Below the pieces are notes generated by a model. That model did not search any database, had not been told where the DNA came from, and worked only from the letters and a program-made list of their open reading frames with translations. Below are positions 1-8,235 of a stretch of DNA of 64,000 nt, piece by piece. Source of the stretch: Dryocosmus kuriphilus (Eukaryota > Arthropoda > Insecta > Hymenoptera > Cynipidae); the NCBI GenBank assembly GCA_038277395.1, contig CM076196.1, positions 81,471,786-81,535,785 on the forward strand, read 5' to 3'. Made by a program: the position numbers and the translations under genes. Position 1 is the stretch's first letter, and every line of letters begins with the position of its first letter.

Positions 1-399
1 TTACATGACTGGTTAATCTCACCATTTACGAACTTCGATTCTTTATTAAATAAAAAATCTGCCCGCTTCGCGGACACATTCTCATCGCACACTTCGCGCT
101 CGGATGTTTCTGGTCCTTGCACATCGCACTTGGTATTCATTACGTAGGTCTTAAAATTTCAAAACACCTACTTTTAATGAGATTATTAAATTTGAATTTT
201 TTATTAAAAATTACAAAAGAAATTATTTTACTCAAGGCTCTATTGACCTTAAGGAATACATTCTCATCATGACACTTGCGCTTCGCGCTCGACAGTTAAA
301 TTTTTTAAAAACACATTGTAGATTGGTAAAGTTTTCTTGTGATTTTTCAAATTTTCACAATGCAGGATTTCGATTCTAAAAAGTAACACGATGTGTCTT

Positions 400-800
400 A
401 TAAATAAATTTTGTAGCTCTTTCTGAGGTGAACAATTCTGCTTCTTAATATTTTCTCGTATCTCGCATAGTTTTGCTGAAAAGTGGATTTGTATGTATTT
501 AATAACATATTTCACGAATAACTCAAAAACTACGCGTCTGTTCGAAAAAATTATCGAGATCAAATTTGTAGATGTTTTTAAGCTGAATAACTTTTCTTAT
601 TATGATTTTTACCGTATCTTGCATAGTTTGGCAAGAAACCGTAGTTCTTTATTTTTAATAACGTTTTCTCGATTAAAACAAAAACCGTGCATGTTATCAA
701 AAAATGATTAAAACAAAATTGGTAGATTTTTTTGAGATGAACAATTTTATCTTGTACCATTTTTTTTTTGTATCTTGCATAGTTTAGCCAGAAAATTGAT
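400..800 (-). repeat. ~145-bp tandem repeat units (about 3)
   Basis: Three degenerate units recur with the core, read on the minus strand, of a CAAGATACG-like segment about 15 bases after a GCCAAACTATG-like segment, then an AAAAGATCTACAAATTTTG-like segment. Members lie near 403-490, 548-632 and 711-797. Related units occur at 3236-3600 and 7455-7660 on the opposite strand. The unit lacks stops in one frame, which makes spurious open frames. Confidence 0.6.
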
Positions 801-957
801 TTTTTGACTTTATGAAAACATTTTTTGATGGATAAAGCCATAGCCACTGGTCAAAAACCGCTGGTTAACGAACTCGTCCTTACTTTTTACCCCCTAAAGA
901 AGTGTGACAAAGCGCAATCCAATCCGATTAGTCCTTCGAAAGTTATCGTGGGAACAG

Positions 958-1022
958 ACTCCGACGACGACGACAACGACGACAACAACGACAACGACAA
1001 CGACGACAACGACAACAGACAG
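958..1022 (+). repeat. (GAC/AAC)n trinucleotide repeat
   Basis: An imperfect run of GAC and AAC triplets. In the repeat's own orientation it would read as poly-Asp/Asn. The inverted partner at 3010-3070 carries the complementary GTC/GTT run. It belongs to the composite repeat and I do not treat it as coding. Confidence 0.8.
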
Positions 1023-1216
1023 ACACCATCGTAAAACATATTTTTTCGGATTCAAAGGTCACGAAACGTCGAGATTTCATGAAATCCGCGAAAGTCATTT
1101 TTCACATAAAACTAATACCTTCTCATTGAGATAAGAATGTAAAAAAGTAAAAAATAAAAACAATATGTTCTTTTATTTCAATTTTTTAAAATAGAAAAAA
1201 CAGCCTTGCGGCATCC

Positions 1217-1238
1217 GGGGGGGGGGGGGGGGGGGGGG
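1217..1238 (+). repeat. 22-base G homopolymer
   Basis: An uninterrupted run of 22 G after CATCC. It is long enough to form G-quadruplex structures and is likely to vary in length or be miscounted in the assembly. It lies between the left composite repeat and the mariner derivative. Confidence 0.85.
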
Positions 1239-1549
1239 TCTAAAGGTGGTCAAAATTGGGCCTCGAGATTTATGAACAGCCCCTAGATTGAATTGTGTCT
1301 GTAATTTTTTTATTTGGTAAAATGTAAATCACTAACATGATATATGTATACATATTTGGCCATTTTGTAAAACGCATTGAGGAGAGAGAGAGAGAGAATT
1401 GCTCGTTTGTCTTGCCCGGCGAAGAGAGCGCGGTGAGAGGAGAGAGCTGCGCGTATGCCATGCGCGACCGTTTCCGTTCGGTCAAAGATCGACGTTCGCC
1501 CGTTGACTGCTCAAGGAAAAGTGTATCTGGGTGCCTATAAAAGTATTTA

Positions 1550-1685
1550 CTTAAATATATAATAAAATTGTGGATAGCAAAGAAATTTAAAATGCGAATA
1601 CCTTGAAATGAATAAGTATCCCCAAATATTACTCGTAAAGTTAAAAAAATTAAACCCTAGAAAGCAGTACGAGGGTAAAAAATCA
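1550..1685 (-). repeat. Inverted partner of 8100-8235
   Basis: Read on the minus strand, this block matches 8100-8235 over CTGCTTTCTAGG, AATTTTTTTAA, CTTATTCATTT, ATTCGCAT and TTGCTATCCA motifs. A related block with GCATTCGCATGTGAAA and TTGCT..TCATAA motifs is at 2200-2260 (minus) and 2850-2890 (plus). It may be a terminal segment of the same composite repeat family. Confidence 0.6.
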
Positions 1686-1691
1686 ACAATA

Positions 1692-2162
1692 CGAGGTGCG
1701 ATCAAAAAGTAAGGTGACTTTTTGAATTTCGCGGGAAGCGTACAGTCGATATTCGTTTTCTTTTTCTCTTATGTTGGAACACTCGTCCCAAACATATGTG
1801 CACAGTTTCAGCTATATAGCATTTATTGTTTGATTGTGAGAGGCATAAACGTTAGAAGTGTTTTGCGTGCTCGGCGATTTTCTGCCGTCGAAAAAAATGG
1901 ATCACAGAATTTGCATCTAATTTTGTGTAAAAAATATAATTAAGTGCTCCAAAACACTTGAAATGTTCCAGCATCGCTGGAAGAGCTGAAGGCTATACCA
2001 AAAAGTGCTTATCAGAAATGCTTTGAGGATTGGAAAGAGCGCTGGCACAAATCTATTATATCTGAGGGGGATTACTTTGAAGGGGACAATATCAATATTG
2101 ATGAATAAATAAATATTTTTTGATAAAAATAAACAGTTACCTTACTTTTTGATCACACCTGG
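1692..2162 (+). mobile_element. mariner internal-deletion derivative (471 bp)
   Basis: The terminal inverted repeats begin CGAGGTGCGATCAAAAAGTA at the left and end with the complementary TTGATCACACCTGG at the right, flanked by TA on both sides (1690-1691 and 2163-2164). The family is the same as the longer mariner at 43497-44820. About 850 bp are missing: the start matches the transposase N-terminal region up to about position 1965, then jumps to the C-terminal ~45 codons (SLEELKAIPKSAYQK... ending in DNINIDE and a stop). It has no DDE catalytic domain, so it could move only with transposase supplied in trans. The transposase-sense strand is plus. Confidence 0.88.
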
Positions 2163-2164
2163 TA

Positions 2165-2930
2165 TATTTCATTGAACCAAAATAGAAAAATTAAAAAAAA
2201 TACGTTGATTATGAATAGCAAAAATGTTTCACATGCTAATGCCTAGAAATCAATATACATCGCCAAATAGTATAATTAATATATTGAAACAAGAAGTATC
2301 ATCTATTAATATAAATAATAATATACGATAATATTTGTAATATTAATGTCCAAGAAGTAGTCAACAGGTTATTACAAACAAACATTTATTGAAAACGCGC
2401 ATTTGTCGGACCTGTCTTTATATGGATACATCACAACTAATGGTAATATGTAACATTAAGCACAAATTTTCATATTCAAATATCTTGAACCAAAATTGAG
2501 ACGCAGCAAAAGTTAGTCTACCTTTTTGTCTTGTGATTATTCCCTCTAATTCATCTTAAAGCATTACATTTTTTTATATTTACATTATGTTATTTACAAT
2601 TTATGATCTATAATTTTTCGTCATCCACTGTTAAATTATATACAACTTTAAGTAATTCCTTGAAAGTCCACTATAAAGACAGGACGGTAAATTTACATTT
2701 TCAATAAGTGTTTTTAATAACACATTAATTACTTCTTGGTCATTAATATTAAAAAATATTATCGTGTATTAATATTTATATCAATAGATAATATTTATTG
2801 TTTCAATATATTATAATTAGTACTATTTGGCGATGTCTATTGATTTCAATGCATTCGCATGTGAAACTTTTTTGCTGTTCATAATCAACGTATTTTTTAC
2901 ATTCTCATCAGAGAAGGTATTAGATTTATG
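2165..2930. repeat. Imperfect palindrome between repeat copies
   Basis: Bases 2165-2430 are the approximate reverse complement of 2640-2930. Shared motifs include ACTATTTGGCGATGT, a run of ATTAATAT words, CCAAGAAGTA and GACAGGAC or GGACCTGTC. The centre near 2450-2640 is unique AT-rich sequence. No coding sequence is visible. It could be the joined ends of two opposed repeat copies. Confidence 0.6.
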
Positions 2931-3600
2931 TAAAATTTGACTTTCGCGGATTTCATGAAATCTCCACCTTTTGAGACCCTCTGAATCCGAAAAAACGGTT
3001 TTTACTGTTTGTCTGTTGTCGTCGTCGTTGCCATCGTTGTCGTTGTCGTCGTTGTCGTCGTCGTCGTTGGAGTCTGTTTCCACGATAACTTTCGAAGAAC
3101 TAAACGGATTGGAGTGCGCTTTGGTGCACTTCTTTAAGGGGTAAAAATAAAGGACGAGTTCATTAACCAGCGGTTTTTGACCAACGGTTACGGTTTTATC
3201 CATCAAAAACTGTTTTCACAAAATTCAAAAATCCATTTTCCGGCTAAACAATGAGAGATATAGAAAAAATGTAAGAAAGTAAAATTTTTCATCTTAAAAG
3301 AGTCTACAAATTTTGTCTTAACCGTTTTTTGATAAAATTAACGGTTTTTGTTTTAATCAAGAAAACGATATTAAAATTAAAAAACTATGGTTTCCCGCCA
3401 AAATATTCAAGATACAAAAAAATGGTTAAAAACAAAGTTGTTCAGCTTAAAAAGATCTACAAATTTTGTTTCAAATATTTTTTGATAAAATGCACGATTT
3501 TTATTTTAATCGATAAAACGTTATTAAAAAAAAAAATTTCAAATTTCCCGCCAAACTATGCAAGATACGGAAAAATAATAATAAACAAAGTTCAATAAAA
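2823..3600 (-). repeat. Right composite repeat, inner part
   Basis: The inverted match to the left copy includes the (GTC/GTT)n tract (3010-3070) and about three ~145-bp tandem units (3236-3600). The last unit is cut by the Penelope-like element beginning near 3597, and the repeat resumes at about 7454. The minus-strand 127-codon open frame at 2823-3206, rich in Asp, follows the same diverged sequence as the left copy. It has no recognisable domain, so I read it as repeat sequence. Confidence 0.7.
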
Positions 3601-3645
3601 ACCATTTTCGACACTTCCAGACTATGATATGAAGATGTTATTATT

Positions 3646-3679
3646 GACGTTTCGTCATTTAATGAAATGACCTCTTCAG
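3646..3679 (-). ncRNA. Hammerhead ribozyme, PLE 3' arm
   Basis: On the minus strand the core reads CTGAAGA, a 7-bp stem (GTCATTT with AAATGAC, loop CATT, one extra G), GAAA, then CGTC. The flanks TATT and AATA form a short stem I. This matches the minimal type I hammerheads known from Penelope-like elements, which have a very short stem III. It lies downstream of the ORF in the same orientation and would self-cleave the element RNA after the GTC. The call rests on motif and base pairing only. Confidence 0.8.
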
Positions 3680-3689
3680 AATACAGATG

Positions 3690-3965
3690 TTATCGATCTA
3701 ATGGAAGTATGTAATGTATAATATGATAATAGATTAAAAATATATAAATATAAGAAAATTGACTTACTAAAAGTGTTGTGTAGTTTTCAATCCATTTTTT
3801 ACAATTTGATTTTTTACGGAAGAAGACGAAAAAGGATGTTGCGACGATTGGAGTAAAATTTGTACAGTTTGTCAATAGAATCAAAATAATTAAAATTTGC
3901 AATTGGTCCAAAAATTTTTGTAATAATCCCATAATTGTATCTGTATAAATAGTGATAAAAATCAT
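3690..3965 (-). CDS. Small hydrophobic ORF in PLE arm (91 aa as unspliced)
   Basis: This is an open frame in the PLE terminal arm, downstream of the RT ORF. It starts MIFITIYTDTIMGLL, holds a hydrophobic stretch (about residues 20-32, QILIILILLTNC) that could span a membrane, then a basic segment (FFRKKSNCKKW). The last ~25 residues are read from the 70-bp intron. Splicing would give a different, shorter tail. A second ATG in the frame (MGLLQKF) lies just after a TATACAG that could be a splice acceptor. The inverted arm carries a near-identical frame with a stop at TTATAA, so it is not strictly conserved. Function is unknown, and it may not be translated. Confidence 0.35.
   Translation of the reverse strand: MIFITIYTDTIMGLLQKFLDQLQILIILILLTNCTNFTPIVATSFFVFFRKKSNCKKWIENYTTLLVSQFSYIYIFLIYYHIIHYILPLDR
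3698..3767 (-). other. 70-bp GT-AG intron in PLE arm
   Basis: On the minus strand the sequence runs ...CACTTTTA, then GTAAGT ... TTCCATTAG, then ATCGATAACATC. The other arm (7341-7362, plus strand) has CACTTTTA joined directly to ATCGATAACATC. The extra 70 bp therefore has canonical splice boundaries and is missing to the base from the partner arm. Introns have been described in Penelope elements of several invertebrates. Here the two states sit in one insertion. The intron falls between the small ORF and the ribozyme. Confidence 0.88.
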
Positions 3966-4398
3966 GTGATAAGAAGGATGAAAGTGTAAATTTATAGGTT
4001 ATGCAAAGTGGAACAGAAATTGTTTTAGGTTATTGTAAGAAAACACATATAGTTTGATTTAGGAAATTGTAAGAGAACATAAATAGAGAGGCTTACCTTA
4101 CAGAAAAAAATGAAACGAGAGAAGTTAGTGTTATTAAATCCATGGTGAATTTATATCAATTGTTATAAAATAAAAGTAAAAGGATTAAATCATTGATGGA
4201 ACGAGGCATAGTATACCTCGCAATCGTGGAAAACTGCAAACACTGATGTGATAAACATGGGTTGGCCATGGACAACAAGAAGGAAGTGAGAAAGGGAAAG
4301 AAGGTTATAGAAGGAGAACAAGATATGATAGAAAAGGAAAGAGAAAAAGAGTGGAAGTGGGAAATTTAAAAATTATAATTCTGCTAATATAAGAATCA

Positions 4399-6720
4399 TC
4401 AGAGATTATATGAAAATATGTTATTCAAGAACATATCATAAACTGGATTGTAAAAGTTGAAGTCTGTTATTTTATTTAATGCTTTTTCCCCTTCTTTCTT
4501 AATGTAAACCATTTCCATAAAAGTTCTCTTGCAATAATTTTGCTCCTTGTGTAAAATAGTAATTTCATCCCAATTTATAGTTGTAGAGTCACTGTTATGT
4601 AAAGAATGAATATGCTTTGCAATTTCTCTATGGTTTTTTTCACAATGATTTATGTTATTGTGATGTTCGTCTCTTCTAGTTTTTAAGGATCCTTTTGTTT
4701 GACCTATGTAAGATTGTCCACAAGAGCAGCTAAGTTTATATACCACATTACAATTTTCTAATTTTTCCAAAGGATCTTTATATAATTTTATAAAATAATT
4801 GAATTTTGAATCAATTCTGAATATTGTGGAAATATTATAGCGTGAAAATAGTCTACGAATTGGATATGAAATTTGAGGATAAAAGTTAAATGACACAAAT
4901 GTTTTTTTAGATTCAATATTTAGAGGATTATTAGTTATAGAATTTGTGGTGTTAATATTATTATTATTTAATTGAAATAGTCTAGAATTAATATGTCTGT
5001 TACTAAATTGTTCAGGATAATTGTTGTACCATAAGATTTTTTTAGTAAAATTAATATTATCATGATGAAATTTTTTATCTGAAAGTAAGATTCCAGAATC
5101 AGTAATATTTTTAATAATATTGATTTTATGTTGAATAGGATGATTAGAGTTAAAATTTAAGAGTCTACCAGAGTATGTTTGTTTTCTATACCAATTCGTA
5201 TAAATGTTACCTGATTCGTCTCTAAAAATTTGAATATTTAAGAAATTTATACTTTTATCGGATTCATTTTCAAAGGTAAATTGTAATCTGTTATGATAAC
5301 TGTTAAATTTAGAAATAATTTCAGAAATTTTATCTTTTGGAACGATTAGAAAAGTATCATCGACATAACGAAAGAATGAAAAAATTTTAAAGTTGAGTTT
5401 CTTGAAAACGTTATGTTCTAAATCTTGTAGAACAATTTCAGATAAAATACCTGATACAGGTGAACCCATGGGGGTGCCAAAATTTTGATTATAATATATT
5501 TTATCAAATTGAAATGAGGTAGATTGCATTAAAAATGTGATACAAGTGTTAAAATCATCCTGAGAAATGTTGGTAAATTTTTTAATATAAGACCATCTAT
5601 TATTTGTACCAGAAAGGACGAGATCTAATGGAATATTAGTGAATAAAGAAGAAACATCTAAGGAAAGAAAAACATGATTATCTGGAATTTTTAAATTGAT
5701 AATATTATTGCGGAAAGTGATGTAATTTTTTACAAAGGAGTTTAGTTTAGGTATGGATTTAGAAAAAATATTGTTGATAAATTTTGAAAGAAAATATGTA
5801 TGTGTGTTAATATAGGAAACAACAGGTCTGAGAGGAATGTTATCTTTATGGATTTTTGGAAGACCATACATCCTACCTAAATTGGTATTTGAGACGCAAA
5901 GTAAATTTTTATTAATATTTTTAAAATATCCTTTTTTTGTCCAGTCTTTTATAAAAGAAGAGGTTGAATTTTGTAATTTTGTTAGAGGATTAGAATTTAA
6001 TTGAGTATAAGTATTAGAATCGCAAAGCATTGAATTCATCTTTGAAAAGTATGAAGATTTATCGAGAAGAACGGTGACATTTCCTTTATCGGCTCGAGTA
6101 ACAAGGATATCTGGGTTATTTTTGAAAAAATTTTTGGAAATTTTAATATTTTGTGCAATTTTTCTATCAGTACAAGAGATTCTATTGGGTTTTTTTAAAT
6201 AGTTAGAAGTGAGAGAAAGAACTTTATGTCTAAATTCATTTCTTGATTCTAAGGGTATTTTATCCAAATTTAACTCCAAATCTTTTATAATTTCGGAAAT
6301 GTGGTTGTTTTTGTTAGTTATAAAACTAGAGCTAAATTTTTCTCCTAGTCGAATTGTATCTATTACACTATCAGGAATTATCTTATCTGACAAGTTTAAT
6401 AACCAAGGATCAAAAAGTTCAAATTTGTGGTTATTGATAGAAGACACATTTGAATTAATAGACTGAAGTTTCTGAAATTTATTGTTAAGAATTATTTCTT
6501 TTTTATAGTTATGATTATTATTAGAATGTTCAAATTCATAAGTGAAAATGGCAAAATCTGAGTTTGACATTGAAATTTTAATTTTGTTTTTTGTAATTTC
6601 AAATTGGTTATGTAAAAATTTTAAATGATTGTGTATATCTTTAATAACAATATTTCTGATCTGGTTATTCAACATGTCAGTGACAAGTTTAAGTTTTTTG
6701 TTGCAAGAATTACTATACAT
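4399..6720 (-). CDS. Penelope-like reverse transcriptase with GIY-YIG endonuclease
   Basis: Intact 773-aa ORF. The RT copies element RNA into DNA at a target nick, and the C-terminal GIY-YIG domain is the likely nicking endonuclease. Visible motifs: ADKGN (210-214), YGLPKIHK (285-292), PLRPVVS (296-302), SLDVSSLFTNIPLD (353-366) with an RT catalytic Asp, GTPMGSPVSG (415-424), the YVDD box (452-455) with the paired catalytic Asps, and the thumb segment WYRKQTYSGRLLNFNSNHP (510-528). From 659 come VVYKLSCSCGQSYIGQTKGSLKTRRDEH (given here as VVY, CSC, YIG and TRRDEH in order) and FMEMVYI (734-740) with the likely metal-binding Glu 736. The RT order and the linked GIY-YIG are diagnostic of Penelope-like elements. 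The start is the first ATG after an upstream stop. N-terminal extension through splicing is possible. No stop or frameshift was found, so it may be active. Confidence 0.95.
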   Translation of the reverse strand: MYSNSCNKKLKLVTDMLNNQIRNIVIKDIHNHLKFLHNQFEITKNKIKISMSNSDFAIFTYEFEHSNNNHNYKKEIILNNKFQKLQSINSNVSSINNHKFELFDPWLLNLSDKIIPDSVIDTIRLGEKFSSSFITNKNNHISEIIKDLELNLDKIPLESRNEFRHKVLSLTSNYLKKPNRISCTDRKIAQNIKISKNFFKNNPDILVTRADKGNVTVLLDKSSYFSKMNSMLCDSNTYTQLNSNPLTKLQNSTSSFIKDWTKKGYFKNINKNLLCVSNTNLGRMYGLPKIHKDNIPLRPVVSYINTHTYFLSKFINNIFSKSIPKLNSFVKNYITFRNNIINLKIPDNHVFLSLDVSSLFTNIPLDLVLSGTNNRWSYIKKFTNISQDDFNTCITFLMQSTSFQFDKIYYNQNFGTPMGSPVSGILSEIVLQDLEHNVFKKLNFKIFSFFRYVDDTFLIVPKDKISEIISKFNSYHNRLQFTFENESDKSINFLNIQIFRDESGNIYTNWYRKQTYSGRLLNFNSNHPIQHKINIIKNITDSGILLSDKKFHHDNINFTKKILWYNNYPEQFSNRHINSRLFQLNNNNINTTNSITNNPLNIESKKTFVSFNFYPQISYPIRRLFSRYNISTIFRIDSKFNYFIKLYKDPLEKLENCNVVYKLSCSCGQSYIGQTKGSLKTRRDEHHNNINHCEKNHREIAKHIHSLHNSDSTTINWDEITILHKEQNYCKRTFMEMVYIKKEGEKALNKITDFNFYNPVYDMFLNNIFSYNL

Positions 6721-7206
6721 GTGTTAATTATAATAAGAATTAGAATTTTTAAATTTCCCACTTCCACTCTTTTTCTCTTTCCTTTTCTATCATATCTTGT
6801 TCTCCTTCTATAACCTTCTTTCCCTTTCTCACTTCCTTCTTGTTGTCCATGGCCAACCCATGTTTATCACATCAGTGTTTGCAGTTTTCCACGATGGCGA
6901 GGTATACTATGCCTCGTTCCATCAATGATTTAATCCTTTTACTTTTATTTTATAACAATTGATATAAATTCACCATGGATTTAATAACACTAACTTCTCT
7001 CTTTTCATTTTTTTCTGTAAGGTAAGCCTCTCTATTTATGTTCTCTTACAATTTCCTAAATCAAACTATATGTGTTTTCTTACAATAACCTAAAACAATT
7101 TCTATTCCACTTTGCATAATCTATAAATTTACACTTTCATCCTTCTTATCACATGATTTTTATCACTATTTATACAGATAACATTATGGGATTATTATAA
7201 AAATTT

Positions 7207-7389
7207 TTGGACCAATTACAAATTTTAATTATTTTGATTCTATTGACAAACTGTACAAATTTTACTCCAATCGTTGCAACATCCTTTTTCATCTTCTTCC
7301 GTAAAAAATCAAATTGTAAAAAATGGATTGAAAACTACACAACACTTTTAATCGATAACATCTGTATTCTGAAGAGGTCATTTCATTAA
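7207..7389 (+). pseudogene. Small PLE ORF relic in the inverted arm
   Basis: This is the copy of the hydrophobic small ORF (LDQLQILIILILLTNC..., FFRKKSNCKKW). The reading frame is cut upstream by TAA where the other arm has CAA, leaving about 60 codons. Because the intron is absent it continues as IDNICILKRSFH across the splice junction, which shows what the spliced C-terminus would be in the other arm. Confidence 0.4.
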
Positions 7390-7402
7390 ATGACGAAACG
7401 TC
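7369..7402 (+). ncRNA. Hammerhead ribozyme, inverted PLE arm
   Basis: CTGAAGA at 7369-7375, stem II GTCATTT (7377-7383) paired with AAATGAC (7388-7394) around CATT, GAAA at 7395-7398 and CGTC at 7399-7402. Stem I is TATT (7365-7368) with AATA (7403-7406). It has the same core as the minus-strand copy at 3646-3679, so the insertion has two ribozymes facing outward from the ORF. The fold assignment is manual. Confidence 0.8.
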
Positions 7403-7453
7403 AATAATAACATCTTCATATCATAGTCTGAAAGTGTCGAAAATGGTTTTTAT

Positions 7454-8070
7454 TTACATTAATTCCCAGACGTTCGCCTCAAAAGGATCTGCAAATTTTC
7501 TCTCTATCATTTTTCTGAGCAGACGCGTAGTTCTTGAGTTATTCGTGAAATATGTTGTGAAATATAAAGAAAACCACTTTTCAGCAAAACTATGAAAGAT
7601 ATGAGAAAATATCAACAAGCAGAAATGTTCACCTTGGAAAGAGCTACAAAATTTATTTATAAGACTCATCGTTTTACTTTTAAGAATCGAAATCCTGTAT
7701 TGTGAAAATTTGGAAAATCACTAAAAAACTTTACCAATCTACAATGTGTTTTAAAAAAATGTAATTATCGAGCGCGAAGCGCGAGTTTCATGATGAGAAT
7801 GTATTCCTTAAGGGCGATAGAGCCTGAAGTAAAATAATTTCTTTTGTAATTTTTAATTTAAAGGTTTATACGATCCATAAACACCGAGCGCGTAGCGCGA
7901 GGTGAATGATGTATCGAGCGCGAAGCGCGAGTGCCGTAAATAACGTATCGAGCGCGAAGCGCGAGTTCCAACATACGCGCGCCCTAGGCGCGCTCTACTT
8001 TGCGCGAAGAGCGGCGCGCGTAGCGCGCGATGAGAATGTGCCCGCGAAGCGGGCAGATTTTTTCTTTTCT
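7454..8070 (-). repeat. Right composite repeat, outer part
   Basis: Inverted match to about 38-640. Bases 7454-7800 pair with 280-600 (the reverse complements of CAGGATTTCGATTCT, TTTGTAGCTCTTTC and ACGCGTAGTT motifs are visible), 7765-7860 with 180-300, and 8040-8065 with 45-80. Together with 2823-3600 it is the copy interrupted by the PLE. Confidence 0.75.
7770..8062. repeat. Array of GCGAAGC mini-hairpin motifs
   Basis: CGAGCGCGAAGCGCGAG or a close variant recurs near 7770, 7916, 7950 and, in variant form, at 7885. CCCGCGAAGCGGG lies at 8041-8053. Exact GCGAAGC cores are at 7774-7780, 7920-7926, 7954-7960 and 8044-8050. The complementary GCTTCGC is in the left copy at 65-71 and 279-285. 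Each core is GCGC-GAA-GCGC, a palindrome with a three-base loop. Several are followed by TGATGAGAATGT. Confidence 0.75.
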
Positions 8071-8099
8071 TTTTTATTCTGGTTTCATGAAATATATTT

Positions 8100-8235
8100 T
8101 TGATCTTCTTCCCTCGCATTGCTTTCTAGGATTTAATTTTTTTAAGTTTACAAATTATATTTAGCAATGCTTATTCATTTTAAAGCATTCGCATGTGAAA
8201 TTTTTTGCTATCCATAACTTTGTTATTTTTTTCCT
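8100..8235 (+). repeat. Inverted partner of 1550-1685
   Basis: Shares TGCTTTCTAGG, TTAATTTTTTTAAG, CTTATTCATTT and GCATTCGCATGTGAAA motifs with the minus strand of 1550-1685. It marks the outer edge of the palindromic cluster. Beyond it the sequence is unrelated AT-rich DNA. Confidence 0.6.

Larger units (their letters stand above)
38..1135 (+). repeat. Left copy of composite inverted repeat
   Basis: This stretch is, in pieces, the reverse complement of sequence at 2823-3600 and 7454-8070. In order it holds GC-rich hairpin motifs (GCTTCGC at 65-71 and 279-285), AT-rich spacer, about three ~145-bp tandem units (400-800) and a (GAC/AAC)n tract. The right copy has the same order inverted and is interrupted by the Penelope-like element. 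Similarity is clear by eye but diverged, so this is an old duplication or two insertions of one repeat family. Its open frames at 578-847 and 825-1034 are repeat sequence without stops, not genes. I do not recognise the parent element. Confidence 0.75.
3597..4375 (-). repeat. PLE arm downstream of ORF (intron retained)
   Basis: On the coding (minus) strand this arm follows the ORF. It is an inverted copy of 6745-7453 with only scattered base differences, plus one 70-bp insertion at 3698-3767 that has the form of a spliceosomal intron. It carries the hammerhead ribozyme (3646-3679) and the small ORF. On the minus strand, CTGTAAG/GTAAGC near 4090-4105 could be another splice donor, kept in both arms. 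Confidence 0.88.
3597..7453 (-). mobile_element. Penelope-like retroelement with inverted arms
   Basis: A complete-looking Penelope-like element (PLE) has one long ORF on the minus strand (4399-6720) between two arms that are near-identical reverse complements, each about 710 bp without the intron. Each arm holds a hammerhead ribozyme and a small ORF. Canonical PLEs have partly duplicated terminal repeats (pLTRs), often direct; here the 5' one is inverted. Insertion was into a ~145-bp tandem repeat unit of the composite repeat, whose sequence continues on either side. Low arm divergence and the open ORF suggest a recent insertion. Target duplications are not clear by eye. Confidence 0.9.
6745..7453 (+). 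repeat. PLE arm upstream of ORF, inverted (intron absent)
   Basis: Reverse complement of 3597-4375 with only scattered mismatches over the compared blocks, and lacking the 70-bp intron exactly at its splice sites (junction between 7350 and 7351). It carries its own hammerhead on the plus strand, pointing away from the ORF. The position and orientation suggest that a second, spliced RNA copy was joined to the 5' end during insertion. That is inference. Confidence 0.88.

Noticed and set aside
825..1134. Asp- or Thr-rich open frames
   Set aside because: They are produced by the (GAC/AAC)n tract. The inverted copy shows the same low-complexity segment without a conserved protein around it.
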